Assembly: GCA_045046885.1 (NCBI GenBank)
Contig: JASFYX010000005.1
Span: forward strand, 1 to 45,784
DNA length: 45,784 nt
From: CG1-02-35-72 sp045046885
Lineage (GTDB): Bacteria > Bacteroidota > Bacteroidia > Flavobacteriales > Flavobacteriaceae
Direction of reading: 5' to 3'
Shown here: in pieces, positions 1 to 8,433 of the stretch
How positions within the stretch are numbered: position 1 is the stretch's first letter
How the letters are laid out: the number at the start of each line of letters is the position of its first letter
Notes under the pieces: generated by a model
Told to the model about the DNA's origin: nothing
What the model saw: the letters and a program-made list of their open reading frames with translations, nothing else
Database searches by the model: none
Made by a program: the position numbers and the translations under genes

Positions 1-1086
1 CACAACAGCTTTTTTGAAGGCCATATCAAACAACTAAACTTATTTGTTACGGGTGTTGGTAATGTGGGCAAAAACCTTTTAGAGCAAATCAATCATCAAA
101 AGGAATACCTGTTAGAAAAACTGTATTTAAATGTACGTGTTATTGGGATTTCAAATTCACGTACTATGTATTTTAATGAAGAAGGTATCGATTTGAACAA
201 TTGGGAAACACTTTTGGCTAAGGGTACAAAAGCAAATTTAAACGATTTCTTTAACGGCGTTAAAAAGCTGAATTATAGAAATAGTATTTTTGTAGATAAT
301 ACGGCATCCGAACTCGTTACTGATATGTATGTCCCTTATTTAAAAAATAGCATGTCGGTTGTTACCTGTAATAAAATTGCCTGTGCCAGTTCTACAGAAA
401 ACTATCTAATTCTTAAAAAATTATCTAGAGAATACAACGCCCCATTTTTATACGAAACAAATGTTGGTGCAGGTTTACCTGTAATTAATACCTTAAATAA
501 TTTAGTTGATTCAGGAGATAGTGTTAAAAAGATTCAAGCCGTATTATCAGGCAGTTTGAACTTTATTTTCAACACTTTTAATGCTGATAATAATTTTGTT
601 GATGTGGTTAAACAAGCCGGTGCAGAAGGCTATACAGAGCCTGATCCTCGTATAGATTTAAGTGGTGTTGATGTAATGCGAAAAATTCTCATCTTAGCAC
701 GCGAAAGTGGTTACACTTTAGAGTTAGAAGATATTGAGAATGATTCCTTTTTACCTGAGTCTTGCCTAAAAGCAAATTCAATTGCCGATTTTTACAAGAC
801 TTTAGAAACAGAAAAAGAACACTTTAAACAACTGAATGCAAAATCTGTAGCCAATAATTGTCAGCTAAAATACGTAGCCGAATTTAATAATGGTAAAGCT
901 AAAGTTTCTCTGCAAGAAATAAGTTCTAATCATCCTTTTTACAATTTAGAAGGGAAAGATAATTGTGTGTTATTTTTCACAGAGCGTTATGCAGAACAGC
1001 CTTTAATAATAAAAGGTGCTGGCGCTGGAGCTAGTGTTACTGCCTCTGGTATTTTTGCTGATATCATTAGAATTGGCCGTAAATAA
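1..1086 (+). CDS. thrA: Bifunctional aspartokinase/homoserine dehydrogenase, C-terminal part (partial)
   Basis: The reading frame is open from base 1, so the window starts inside the gene. What is present is the homoserine dehydrogenase half, which reduces aspartate semialdehyde to homoserine with NAD(P)H in threonine/methionine synthesis. The nucleotide-binding stretch VTGVGNVGKNLL is visible at about bases 49-84, followed by the family motifs SGSLNFIFN and GYTEPDPRIDLSG, the latter near the substrate site. The aspartokinase and ACT domains that should precede it in a bifunctional protein are outside the window; their presence is inferred from the thrABC context. An internal ATG at 64 is not the real start, because it would cut the Rossmann strand. 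thrB follows after 18 bp, so the genes are very likely co-transcribed. Confidence 0.93.
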   Translation, partial: HNSFFEGHIKQLNLFVTGVGNVGKNLLEQINHQKEYLLEKLYLNVRVIGISNSRTMYFNEEGIDLNNWETLLAKGTKANLNDFFNGVKKLNYRNSIFVDNTASELVTDMYVPYLKNSMSVVTCNKIACASSTENYLILKKLSREYNAPFLYETNVGAGLPVINTLNNLVDSGDSVKKIQAVLSGSLNFIFNTFNADNNFVDVVKQAGAEGYTEPDPRIDLSGVDVMRKILILARESGYTLELEDIENDSFLPESCLKANSIADFYKTLETEKEHFKQLNAKSVANNCQLKYVAEFNNGKAKVSLQEISSNHPFYNLEGKDNCVLFFTERYAEQPLIIKGAGAGASVTASGIFADIIRIGRK

Positions 1087-1104
1087 TATGCTTAATTTTA
1101 CAAA

Positions 1105-2028
1105 ATGAACTCAATAAAATTTTTTGCCCCAGCAACTGTAGCTAATGTATCCTGCGGTTTTGATGTCTTAGGCTTTGCCTTAGACACTGTGGGCGATTTA
1201 ATGCATATCCGTAAAACGGATAAAAAGGGCATTACTATTACTAAAATTGAAGGCGCTAATTTGCCTTTAGATGCTAAAAAAAATGTAGTCGGTGCAGCAG
1301 GTTATGCATTACTTAATGCCTTAGATTCACAAGATGGATTCGAAGTAGAAATATATAAAAAAATAAAACCTGGCAGTGGTATTGGTAGCAGTGCAGCCAG
1401 TGGCGCAGGTATGGTTTTTGGCTTAAATAAATTGCTAGGAAATCCTTTTAGCAATAAAGAATTAATGCCATTTGCTATGGAAGGAGAGCGTTTGGCTTGT
1501 GGGTCTGCTATTGCCGATAATGTATCTGCGGTTTTATATGGCGGCTTTACTTTGGTTCGCAGTTATAATCCTTTAGATATTGTTAGTTTACCTACACCAA
1601 GTGAATTATATGCAACTGTTATCCATCCACAAATAGAAGTCAAAACAGAAACAGCACGTCAAATATTAAACGATATGGTACCATTAACAGACGCTGTTAA
1701 ACAATGGGGTAATGTTGGCGGCCTTATTAGCGGATTGTATTCTGAAGATTATAATTTAATCAGTCGCTCATTACACGACTATATTGTTGAACCGCTTCGC
1801 GCGACACTCATTCCCCATTTTGACGCTGTTAAAAAAAATGCGCTAGAAGCAGGGGCTCTAGGTTGTGGCATTGCTGGCTCAGGACCTTCTATTTTTGCTT
1901 TGAGTAAAGGTATAGAAAAAGCAGAAGCTGTAGCCGATGCTATGCAAAATGTGTATCAAAGAACAGGTATAGATTTTAATATCTATGTTTCTAAAATAAA
2001 CACCCAAGGTGTTAAAATAATCGCTTAA
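1105..2028 (+). CDS. thrB: Homoserine kinase
   Basis: GHMP-family kinase that phosphorylates homoserine to O-phosphohomoserine, the substrate of ThrC encoded next to it. The N-terminal FAPATVANVSCGFDVLG block and the ATP-binding motif PGSGIGSSAASG (about residues 88-99) are clear, and the C-terminal GCGIAGSGPSIFAL motif is also present. At 307 residues it has the usual family length. It sits 18 bp after thrA and 3 bp before thrC, so it is the middle gene of a tight thrABC operon. The protein is soluble and cytoplasmic, with no signal peptide. Nothing unusual was noticed. Confidence 0.96.
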   Translation: MNSIKFFAPATVANVSCGFDVLGFALDTVGDLMHIRKTDKKGITITKIEGANLPLDAKKNVVGAAGYALLNALDSQDGFEVEIYKKIKPGSGIGSSAASGAGMVFGLNKLLGNPFSNKELMPFAMEGERLACGSAIADNVSAVLYGGFTLVRSYNPLDIVSLPTPSELYATVIHPQIEVKTETARQILNDMVPLTDAVKQWGNVGGLISGLYSEDYNLISRSLHDYIVEPLRATLIPHFDAVKKNALEAGALGCGIAGSGPSIFALSKGIEKAEAVADAMQNVYQRTGIDFNIYVSKINTQGVKIIA

Positions 2029-2031
2029 AAA

Positions 2032-3324
2032 ATGTTGTATAAAAGTTTAAATAACAAATCGGCTAAAGTGAGCTTTAAAGAAGCTGTTATAAAAGGAATT
2101 GCTGCGGATAGAGGCTTATTTTTTCCCGAAAATATCAAGCCCCTACCCGATTCTTTTTTTAAAAATATTGCTCAATACTCAAATGAGGAAATTGCCTATG
2201 AATTAATAAAACAATTTGTAGGTGATGAAATCCCAACAGAGGCACTTAAAGATATAATTAAAGATACTTTGTCATTTGATTTTCCTTTGGTGAAAATTGA
2301 AAATCAAGTATCTGCTTTAGAATTATACCACGGTCCTACTATGGCTTTTAAAGATGTCGGCGCCCGATTTATGGCACGCTGTTTTGCCCATTTTAATAAA
2401 AACAGCACTAATGAAGTCACTGTTTTAGTAGCCACATCAGGCGATACTGGTGGTGCTGTTGCGAGTGGTTTTTTAGGGGTTAAAGGTATAAATGTGGTTA
2501 TTTTATATCCTAAAGGAAAAGTGAGTGCTATCCAAGAAAAACAGCTCACAACTTTAGGGCAAAATATTACGGCGTTTGCTGTAGAAGGCACATTTGACGA
2601 TTGCCAAGAAATGGTCAAGACGGCTTTTTTAGATACCGATATTACAGACAAAAAGCAATTAACATCGGCAAATTCTATAAATATAGCCCGTTGGTTACCA
2701 CAAATGTTCTATTTTGTATTTGCTTATAAACAACTAAAAGACAAAACTAAAGCCCCTGTTTTTGCGGTACCAAGTGGTAATTTTGGTAATATCTGTGCGG
2801 GAATGATGGCTTATAAATTGGGACTTCCTGTAAAGAACTTTATTGCGGCTACTAACGTCAATGATGTGGTACCTAATTATTTAACAACGGGTAAATATCT
2901 TCCAAAAATATCTATCGCAACTATATCTAATGCTATGGATGTCGGTAATCCGAGTAATTTTATCCGCATTCAGCATATTTTTGACAACTCTTTAGAAAAT
3001 CTTAAAGAGATTTTGTATTCTGAATCATTTACAGATGATGCTACAAGAGTTGCTCTTAAAAAACTTTATAAAGAAAATAATTACATAGCAGACCCTCACG
3101 GTGCTATTGGTTATTTAGCACTTAAATCGTATTTAGAAAAGGGGCCCGATTGTGAAGGTATTTTCTTAGAAACCGCCCACCCTGTCAAATTTTTAGACAT
3201 AGTTGAACCTGTTATTGGTAAAAAAATTGCCATTCCAAAACAAATAGAAGCTGTTTTACATCAGACATCTAAAGCAGAAACTATCAGTTCTTACGGAGAT
3301 TTAAAAGCATATTTAGTGTCGTAA
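2032..3324 (+). CDS. thrC: Threonine synthase
   Basis: PLP-dependent enzyme converting O-phosphohomoserine to threonine, the last step of the pathway. The PLP lysine lies in the motif YHGPTMAFKDVG (about residues 100-111). The phosphate-binding glycines follow in ATSGDTGGAVASGF, and PSGNFGNICAG is the second cofactor loop. The 430-residue length matches the bacterial ThrC class with the N-terminal Y-S-L-N type start seen here. The start lies 3 bp after the thrB stop, so translation is probably coupled. The operon appears to end here; the next gene is 65 bp away and of unrelated function. Confidence 0.96.
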   Translation: MLYKSLNNKSAKVSFKEAVIKGIAADRGLFFPENIKPLPDSFFKNIAQYSNEEIAYELIKQFVGDEIPTEALKDIIKDTLSFDFPLVKIENQVSALELYHGPTMAFKDVGARFMARCFAHFNKNSTNEVTVLVATSGDTGGAVASGFLGVKGINVVILYPKGKVSAIQEKQLTTLGQNITAFAVEGTFDDCQEMVKTAFLDTDITDKKQLTSANSINIARWLPQMFYFVFAYKQLKDKTKAPVFAVPSGNFGNICAGMMAYKLGLPVKNFIAATNVNDVVPNYLTTGKYLPKISIATISNAMDVGNPSNFIRIQHIFDNSLENLKEILYSESFTDDATRVALKKLYKENNYIADPHGAIGYLALKSYLEKGPDCEGIFLETAHPVKFLDIVEPVIGKKIAIPKQIEAVLHQTSKAETISSYGDLKAYLVS

Positions 3325-3389
3325 ATTAGTGTAAGTTTGTTTTTTAAAACCGACTAATATTTGCAATTAATCAAAATCAAAAAAATAAC

Positions 3390-4064
3390 ATGAAAAAAGT
3401 AGCCCTATTAACGCTTACACTCTTTTTAGGATTGATAGCCTGTAAAAACGATACTAAACCCGTAAAAGCAAAGACAGAAACTAAAATTGTAGCAAAAACA
3501 GACAATGCAAAATTTGGTATAGACGCCTCTAGTAATCCGCAAGGTTTGGCTGTGGGTAGTACAGCGCCTAACGTAACGCTTAATTTAGCTGATGGCACAA
3601 CACAAAACCTCGCCGATTTATATAAAAATCAGACAGTTGTTTTGTTTTTCTACCGCGCTTATTGGTGTCCGGTTTGTAACAAACACCTCTCGGCTTTTGC
3701 CAAAGAAGCGGGTAAATTGAAGGCTGAAGGCGTTAAACTTATTGCCATTACACCAGAAACTAATGAAAATATTGGAAAAACACGAGAGCAAACAGGTATT
3801 AAATTTACGATTGTATCTGACGCAGACGACAGTATTTTAAAGGCTTTTAAAGTCGATTTTAAAGTCACTGATACATACCAGCAAATGATTCAAGACCGTT
3901 TAAACGCGTCCATTGCTAAAACCAATGCCAATGGCGAAGCTGTTTTACCGGTGCCCGCTACTTTTATAATTGATAAAGCAGGTACTATTGTGTACCGTCA
4001 ATTCGACCCCAACTACAAAAATCGTGCAGGTGTTGATGAGATTTTGGCACATTTACCGAAGTAA
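3390..4064 (+). CDS. Lipoprotein peroxiredoxin-like (AhpC/TSA, thioredoxin fold)
   Basis: A 224-residue protein with a lipoprotein signal (MKKVALLTLTLFLGLIAC, lipidated Cys about residue 18), so it is probably anchored in the cell envelope facing the periplasm. After a Lys/Thr-rich linker, residues about 55-220 form an AhpC/TSA thioredoxin fold. The active site reads YRAYWCPVC, with Cys93 and Cys96 in a CxxC arrangement like that of PrxQ/BCP-related proteins. The expected role is thiol-dependent peroxide reduction or disulfide reduction in the periplasm. It is a single gene, with the thr operon before it and a repeat-like spacer after it. The exact substrate cannot be told from sequence. Confidence 0.85.
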   Translation: MKKVALLTLTLFLGLIACKNDTKPVKAKTETKIVAKTDNAKFGIDASSNPQGLAVGSTAPNVTLNLADGTTQNLADLYKNQTVVLFFYRAYWCPVCNKHLSAFAKEAGKLKAEGVKLIAITPETNENIGKTREQTGIKFTIVSDADDSILKAFKVDFKVTDTYQQMIQDRLNASIAKTNANGEAVLPVPATFIIDKAGTIVYRQFDPNYKNRAGVDEILAHLPK

Positions 4065-4335
4065 AATAAAACCTCTTTGCGAACGCAGTAAAGCAATCTT
4101 TTGAATAATTGTAAGACTGTTTAAGAGATATCCACGTCGCTATACTCCTCGTTAAAACGTCTTGGTGAAGGAGGTTGAAAACCAACTGTGGCCATCTCAT
4201 GAAAATTGTAACAAGGCTTCAAGAGCCATTGCCTGTGGCAGGCAGGATTGCCACGGCTAAAGCCTCGCGAAATCGTTTTTGCATTTGTCAGGGATTCACT
4301 CAAAGTAAAAACCGCAAACAACTGAACACTAGGTG
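4065..4335. repeat. Putative dispersed intergenic repeat segment
   Basis: This 271-bp spacer between two convergent genes has no convincing gene and is more GC-rich in parts than its surroundings. It looks like a mosaic of short palindromic pieces: GCGAACGCAGTAAAGCAATC at 4079-4098, CCACGTCGCTATACTCCTCG at about 4132-4151 in roughly inverted orientation, and a small perfect hairpin TGCCTG-TGG-CAGGCA at 4230-4244. The first two resemble intergenic repeat sequences that I recall from other flavobacterial genomes; I could not check copy number. Two short minus-strand reading frames that cross it look like repeat translations, not genes. The segment may also carry the transcription ends of the flanking genes. 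Confidence 0.45.
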
Positions 4336-5601
4336 TTAAGTCTTTTGTTTCTTCTTTTTAGCCGCCGGAAACAGTACATTGTTTAAAATAAGGCGGTAGC
4401 CGGGCGAATTGGGATGTAGTGATAATTCGGTTTTAGGATCACCTACTAAATGACGATAATCTTCGGGATCATGGCCACCGTAAAAAGTAAACATCCCCTT
4501 GCCTACGACACCGTGAATATATTTAGCCTCGTGGTTTATTTGATTTTCACCCATAACTAAAACACTTGGTTTTATAGTTTTACTATCAAAAGATGTCGTT
4601 TGTCCGTAAAAACCTTTTACCAATTGGGTGTGATTTTGACAGAGCATTGTAGGGACAGGATCCCACTTTGCCGAAAACTCTTTTAATGTAAAATAATCTT
4701 CTGTTCTTAAAACATGACGCTTTGAAGTCATATCAATACTAGAATATTCGTACACCAACGGATTGCGTTCTAAAACATAATTAGTAAAAGCAAAGGTTTT
4801 TGTGAAATCTATTTTTTCTTGATAATTTCTATCGCTTGGATCGCCGTCAAACATAGGTTCACAAATATCAACCCCTTCGGCAGAAAGGGCTATATCAAAA
4901 CTATCGGCTGCAGAACACATGGCAAACATAAAACCACCGCCTAAAACAAAATCGCGTATGCGCTTTGCAACAGCTAATTTTTCTTGAGATACTTTACTAA
5001 ACCCCAATTTTTTTGCCAAGGCTTCAGATGATAATTTTTCTTTTATATACCACGGCGCTGTTCTATAACGCCCATAAAATTTACCAAATTGTCCCGTAAA
5101 ATCTTCGTGATGTAAATGCAACCATTCGTATTTTACCAAAGCGTCATTTAAGATATCTTCGTCGTAAACAATGTCATACGGAATCTCTGCATAAGTTAAA
5201 ACCATCGTCACGGCATCATCCCAAGGTTTTTTTTCTTTAGGTGAATAGACGGCAATTTTTGGCGCTTTTTCTAGCAATACAGCATCCATATTTTGAGATG
5301 GACTTTTAATTGCTTGTAAAATGGCTGTTGCTTTTTGATTGCTTATTACTTCGTAAGACACCCCTCTTATTGTACACGCCTCTCTAAATTCTTTGACATC
5401 TTCTAATAAAAAAGACCCACCTCTGTAATTGAGTAACCATTGTACTTTATGGCCTTTTTTTAAAGATAAGTATGTTATGCCATAAGCTTTAATGTGGTTT
5501 TTTTGCGCCACATCATCCATAGGAATTAAAATAAATGAAGCCAAAGCACTTTTAAAAGCTAGGCAAAAAATAAGCATTAAAATTAAACGTGTTTTGAACA
5601 T
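4336..5601 (-). CDS. Secreted protein of the Bacteroidota 'asparagine synthetase B' group, function unknown
   Basis: A 421-residue protein with an N-terminal signal peptide (hydrophobic stretch up to about residue 21, ending ALAS). Homologues in Bacteroidota are often labelled asparagine synthetase B, but I see no N-terminal catalytic Cys2 and no PP-loop ATP site of AsnB, and an exported AsnB would make little sense. Residues about 110-300 contain short blocks such as YAEIPYDIVYDED, WLHLHHEDFTGQFG and GGGFMFAMCSAADSFDIAL, which give the impression of a class-I amidotransferase or ThuA-like fold. That is only an impression. It starts 21 bp downstream of dnaB on the same strand, so it is probably co-transcribed with it. 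The true function is unknown. Confidence 0.75.
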   Translation of the reverse strand: MFKTRLILMLIFCLAFKSALASFILIPMDDVAQKNHIKAYGITYLSLKKGHKVQWLLNYRGGSFLLEDVKEFREACTIRGVSYEVISNQKATAILQAIKSPSQNMDAVLLEKAPKIAVYSPKEKKPWDDAVTMVLTYAEIPYDIVYDEDILNDALVKYEWLHLHHEDFTGQFGKFYGRYRTAPWYIKEKLSSEALAKKLGFSKVSQEKLAVAKRIRDFVLGGGFMFAMCSAADSFDIALSAEGVDICEPMFDGDPSDRNYQEKIDFTKTFAFTNYVLERNPLVYEYSSIDMTSKRHVLRTEDYFTLKEFSAKWDPVPTMLCQNHTQLVKGFYGQTTSFDSKTIKPSVLVMGENQINHEAKYIHGVVGKGMFTFYGGHDPEDYRHLVGDPKTELSLHPNSPGYRLILNNVLFPAAKKKKQKT

Positions 5602-5622
5602 AAATGTGCCAAATGTTTTAGG

Positions 5623-7140
5623 TTAAAATGGCGTGTCTTGATTGTCAAAATCATCTTCTCCAAAGGCTTCCTCTGGCGAAGCACTGTGTTGAGAAGTGGT
5701 AAAATCATTCATCTTAGATTGAAATTCGGTTGCGAACTCTTCTTCTAAATCGGCAAATTGTGCCAAGTGGCCAATAAATTTCAAGCGGATATTGTCTAAA
5801 CCACCGTTACGATGTTTGGCAATAATAAATTCGGCTTGACCTTCACAATTAGAACGCGCTTCGTCATCCCACTCAGTTTGTTTATAATATTCTGGTCGGT
5901 AGATAAACGATACTATATCGGCATCCTGCTCAATAGCACCCGATTCACGTAAATCTGAAAGCAGTGGTCTTTTTGAACCCCCTCTGGTTTCTACAGCACG
6001 CGATAATTGTGATAAAGCAATTACGGGTACTTCTAATTCTTTTGCCAGAGCTTTTAAATTTCTAGAAATCATAGAAATTTCTTGTTCACGGTTACCCGAT
6101 TTACTATTGGTACCCGATGTCATTAATTGTAAATAGTCAATAATGACAATTTTAATATCGTGTTGCGATACCAATCGGCGTGCTTTGGCACGTAAATCAA
6201 ATATCGATAAAGAAGGTGTATCGTCTATAAATATTGGCGCGTTAGATAAATCTTTAACTTTTACGTTGAGTTGCTCCCATTCGTGTGCTAATAAATTCCC
6301 TTTACGCAGTTTTTCTGATGTCAATCCTGTTTCACTAGAAATCATACGTGTAATAAGTTGTACCGATGACATTTCTAATGAAAAAATCGCGACACCTTGG
6401 TTAAATTTAATAGCAATATTTTTAGCCATAGACATTACAAAAGCCGTTTTACCCATACCAGGACGTGCCGCAATGATAATTAAATCTGAAGGTTGCCAAC
6501 CAGAAGTAATTTCGTCAAGTTTATAAAATCCTGAGGCCACACCGCTCATCCCCTCTTTATTAGAGATTTCTTCAATTTTTTCGAGTGCTTGTTTTACCAA
6601 ACTTTCCGATTTTTCTGAACTCTTTTTAAGATTGCCCTGCGTTACTTCAAACAATTTGCTTTCGGCGTCATCTAGCAAATCAAATACATCTCTTGTCTCG
6701 TCATAAGATTCCTGAATAATTTCGTTAGAAATGGTTATCAATCGGCGTTGGATGTATTTCTGAAGAATAACACGTGCGTGGAATTCGACGTGAGCAGAAG
6801 ATGACACTTTTTGTGTCAATCCGATAAGGTAAAAATCGCCTCCCACAAAATCTAAATCGGCTTGTGTGCGCAACTGATTTGAAACCGTTAATAAATCTAT
6901 AGGTTGAGAAGTTTCGAATAACTTAATAATAGCTTTATAAATGCGTTGATGCGATTCTTTGTAAAAAGCATCGGGATGTAAAATATCAATTACGTCGTCA
7001 ATACCCTTTTTATCAATCATCATCGCTCCCAAAACGGCTTCTTCTAAATCTAGCGCTTGTGGTGGTAATTTACCCGATTCCAGATTTATAACAGACCCTT
7101 TATGGCTTTGTTGTGCTCTTATTGTTTTAAGTTTTTCCAT
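5623..7140 (-). CDS. dnaB: Replicative DNA helicase DnaB
   Basis: Hexameric 5'-3' helicase of the replication fork. The N-terminal domain begins LPPQALDLEEAVLGAMM. The RecA-like C-terminal domain has Walker A ARPGMGKTAF, Walker B-type IVIIDYLQLM, and the helicase motif SQLSRAVETRG followed by SDLRESGAIEQDAD. Length is about 505 residues, normal for the family. I place the start at the ATG at 7140-7138; a TTG one codon upstream (7143) is also open but less likely. A perfect TAnnTTTG promoter box ends only five bases before the ATG, which suggests a leaderless or nearly leaderless mRNA. The C-terminus is acidic and carries no intein. Confidence 0.97.
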   Translation of the reverse strand: MEKLKTIRAQQSHKGSVINLESGKLPPQALDLEEAVLGAMMIDKKGIDDVIDILHPDAFYKESHQRIYKAIIKLFETSQPIDLLTVSNQLRTQADLDFVGGDFYLIGLTQKVSSSAHVEFHARVILQKYIQRRLITISNEIIQESYDETRDVFDLLDDAESKLFEVTQGNLKKSSEKSESLVKQALEKIEEISNKEGMSGVASGFYKLDEITSGWQPSDLIIIAARPGMGKTAFVMSMAKNIAIKFNQGVAIFSLEMSSVQLITRMISSETGLTSEKLRKGNLLAHEWEQLNVKVKDLSNAPIFIDDTPSLSIFDLRAKARRLVSQHDIKIVIIDYLQLMTSGTNSKSGNREQEISMISRNLKALAKELEVPVIALSQLSRAVETRGGSKRPLLSDLRESGAIEQDADIVSFIYRPEYYKQTEWDDEARSNCEGQAEFIIAKHRNGGLDNIRLKFIGHLAQFADLEEEFATEFQSKMNDFTTSQHSASPEEAFGEDDFDNQDTPF

Positions 7141-7144
7141 CAAA

Positions 7145-7152
7145 CAAATGTA
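7145..7152 (-). promoter_or_regulatory. dnaB promoter, -7 box TACATTTG
   Basis: On the minus strand the sequence reads TACATTTG, then TTTG, then the dnaB ATG. It is a full match to the Bacteroidota -7 consensus TAnnTTTG. The distance from the last G to the ATG is the same as from the rnpB box to the expected rnpB 5' end, so the transcript should begin at or next to the start codon. No clear -33 TTG is seen at the usual spacing. Confidence 0.6.
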
Positions 7153-7269
7153 ACTTTTATAAAGTTGATTCGTTGCTCAATTTACAACATTATTGTACAC
7201 ACTTATTGTTAATAAACAGCAAAATTATGTTAACAACCAAAACTTTTTAATTTAGTATTTTTACCATTT

Positions 7270-8343
7270 ATGAAAAAACATACTGTTTATAAGGCATTAA
7301 GCCTCTTTTTACCCATCCAAATTATGGGTGTGTATTTTATTCAAAGACAACTTAAGGTGTCTCAAAACGGTTTATATAATTCTTTTTATGTCTTTTTAGT
7401 TGGTATTTTAAGAAAGACCAATGCTATATTTCCTTTTTCTGTTGGCGATATTTTTTACACTTTTATATTTCTATTATCTCTTTATTATTTGATAAGTATT
7501 TTTAGAAAAAAATCTTGGTTTTTTGTGCTGAAAATAACTAGTCTTTTATCGGTTCTTTATTTCTGTTTTTATCTTTTTTGGGGTTTAAACTACAATAGGA
7601 CACCTTTATACGAAACATTAAATCTGAATTTTAATAACTCTAAAGCCTTGTTACTAAATAAATTATGCACACAACTGATATACAAAGCCAATATCTTACA
7701 ATTGCAACTAGCAAAATCGGATACCCTAAAAGTCACAGCGCCTTATGATAAAAAAAGCATCTTAATAAAAAGTGCCGCATCGTATAAAAATTTAGCAAAA
7801 GTTTTTCCTTTTTTAAGGTATAAAAATCCAAATATCAAATTCTCACTTTACAGCAAACCGCTGAGTTATATGGGGTATTCTGGCTATTACAATCCCTTTA
7901 GTGCCGAAGCACAAGTAAATTATGAGGTTCCCCAAACGCAATTACCTTTTACAAGTTGTCATGAAATTGCGCATCAAATAGGATTTGCACCCGAACAAGA
8001 AGCCAATTTTATTGGCTATTTGGCTTGCATTAATAGCGATGATGCATTTGTACAATATTCTGGTTATTTAGTGGCTTTGAGTTATGCTTTAAACAATTTA
8101 AAATATATTGACAATAAGGCATACAATAAAATTTTATACTCAATTAACAAGGGTATTTTTAAAAATTATAGAGAAAACAATAAATTTTGGCAAGCGCATA
8201 AAAACCCCACTACACCCCTATTTGAGTCTGTTTACGATAAATTTTTAAAAGCCAATAAACAAGCTTCTGGGATAAAAAGCTACTCCGGAATTGTAAAATT
8301 GTTATTGGCTTATCACAAAGACCATCCGTTAAAGAAAACTTAA
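7270..8343 (+). CDS. DUF3810-type membrane protein with HExxH zinc motif
   Basis: A 357-residue protein with about three hydrophobic segments in its first 110 residues (around 12-27, 45-75 and 85-105), followed by a large soluble domain. That domain contains TSCHEIAHQIGF, with His231, Glu232 and His235 forming a gluzincin-like HExxH, and EQEANFIGYLAC shortly after, where the Glu could be the third metal ligand. This layout matches the DUF3810 family of Bacteroidota and Firmicutes, which is likely to be a membrane-bound metallopeptidase, though no substrate is known to me. It is divergent from dnaB with 126 bp between. A near-consensus box TATTTTTA lies at 7256-7263, seven bases before the ATG. 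Confidence 0.8.
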   Translation: MKKHTVYKALSLFLPIQIMGVYFIQRQLKVSQNGLYNSFYVFLVGILRKTNAIFPFSVGDIFYTFIFLLSLYYLISIFRKKSWFFVLKITSLLSVLYFCFYLFWGLNYNRTPLYETLNLNFNNSKALLLNKLCTQLIYKANILQLQLAKSDTLKVTAPYDKKSILIKSAASYKNLAKVFPFLRYKNPNIKFSLYSKPLSYMGYSGYYNPFSAEAQVNYEVPQTQLPFTSCHEIAHQIGFAPEQEANFIGYLACINSDDAFVQYSGYLVALSYALNNLKYIDNKAYNKILYSINKGIFKNYRENNKFWQAHKNPTTPLFESVYDKFLKANKQASGIKSYSGIVKLLLAYHKDHPLKKT

Positions 8344-8370
8344 AAAAATGTTAAACTTTTTAAGATTCAA

Positions 8371-8399
8371 TTGGCAAGAATTAGTAACTACTATCTTTA
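8371..8399 (+). promoter_or_regulatory. Possible promoter of the amidohydrolase pair
   Basis: TTG at 8371-8373 and TATCTTTA at 8392-8399 are spaced 18 bp apart, close to the -33/-7 layout of this phylum. The last base of the -7 box is A where the consensus has G. The predicted leader would be about 30 bases. Confidence 0.35.
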
Positions 8400-8433
8400 A
8401 CACTTAAATAAATTTAACTAATCTTTCTAACCT

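Noticed and set aside
3985..4321. Two short minus-strand reading frames after the peroxiredoxin gene
   Set aside because: They overlap the repeat-like spacer, one also overlaps the peroxiredoxin gene, and the translations have no domain-like pattern.
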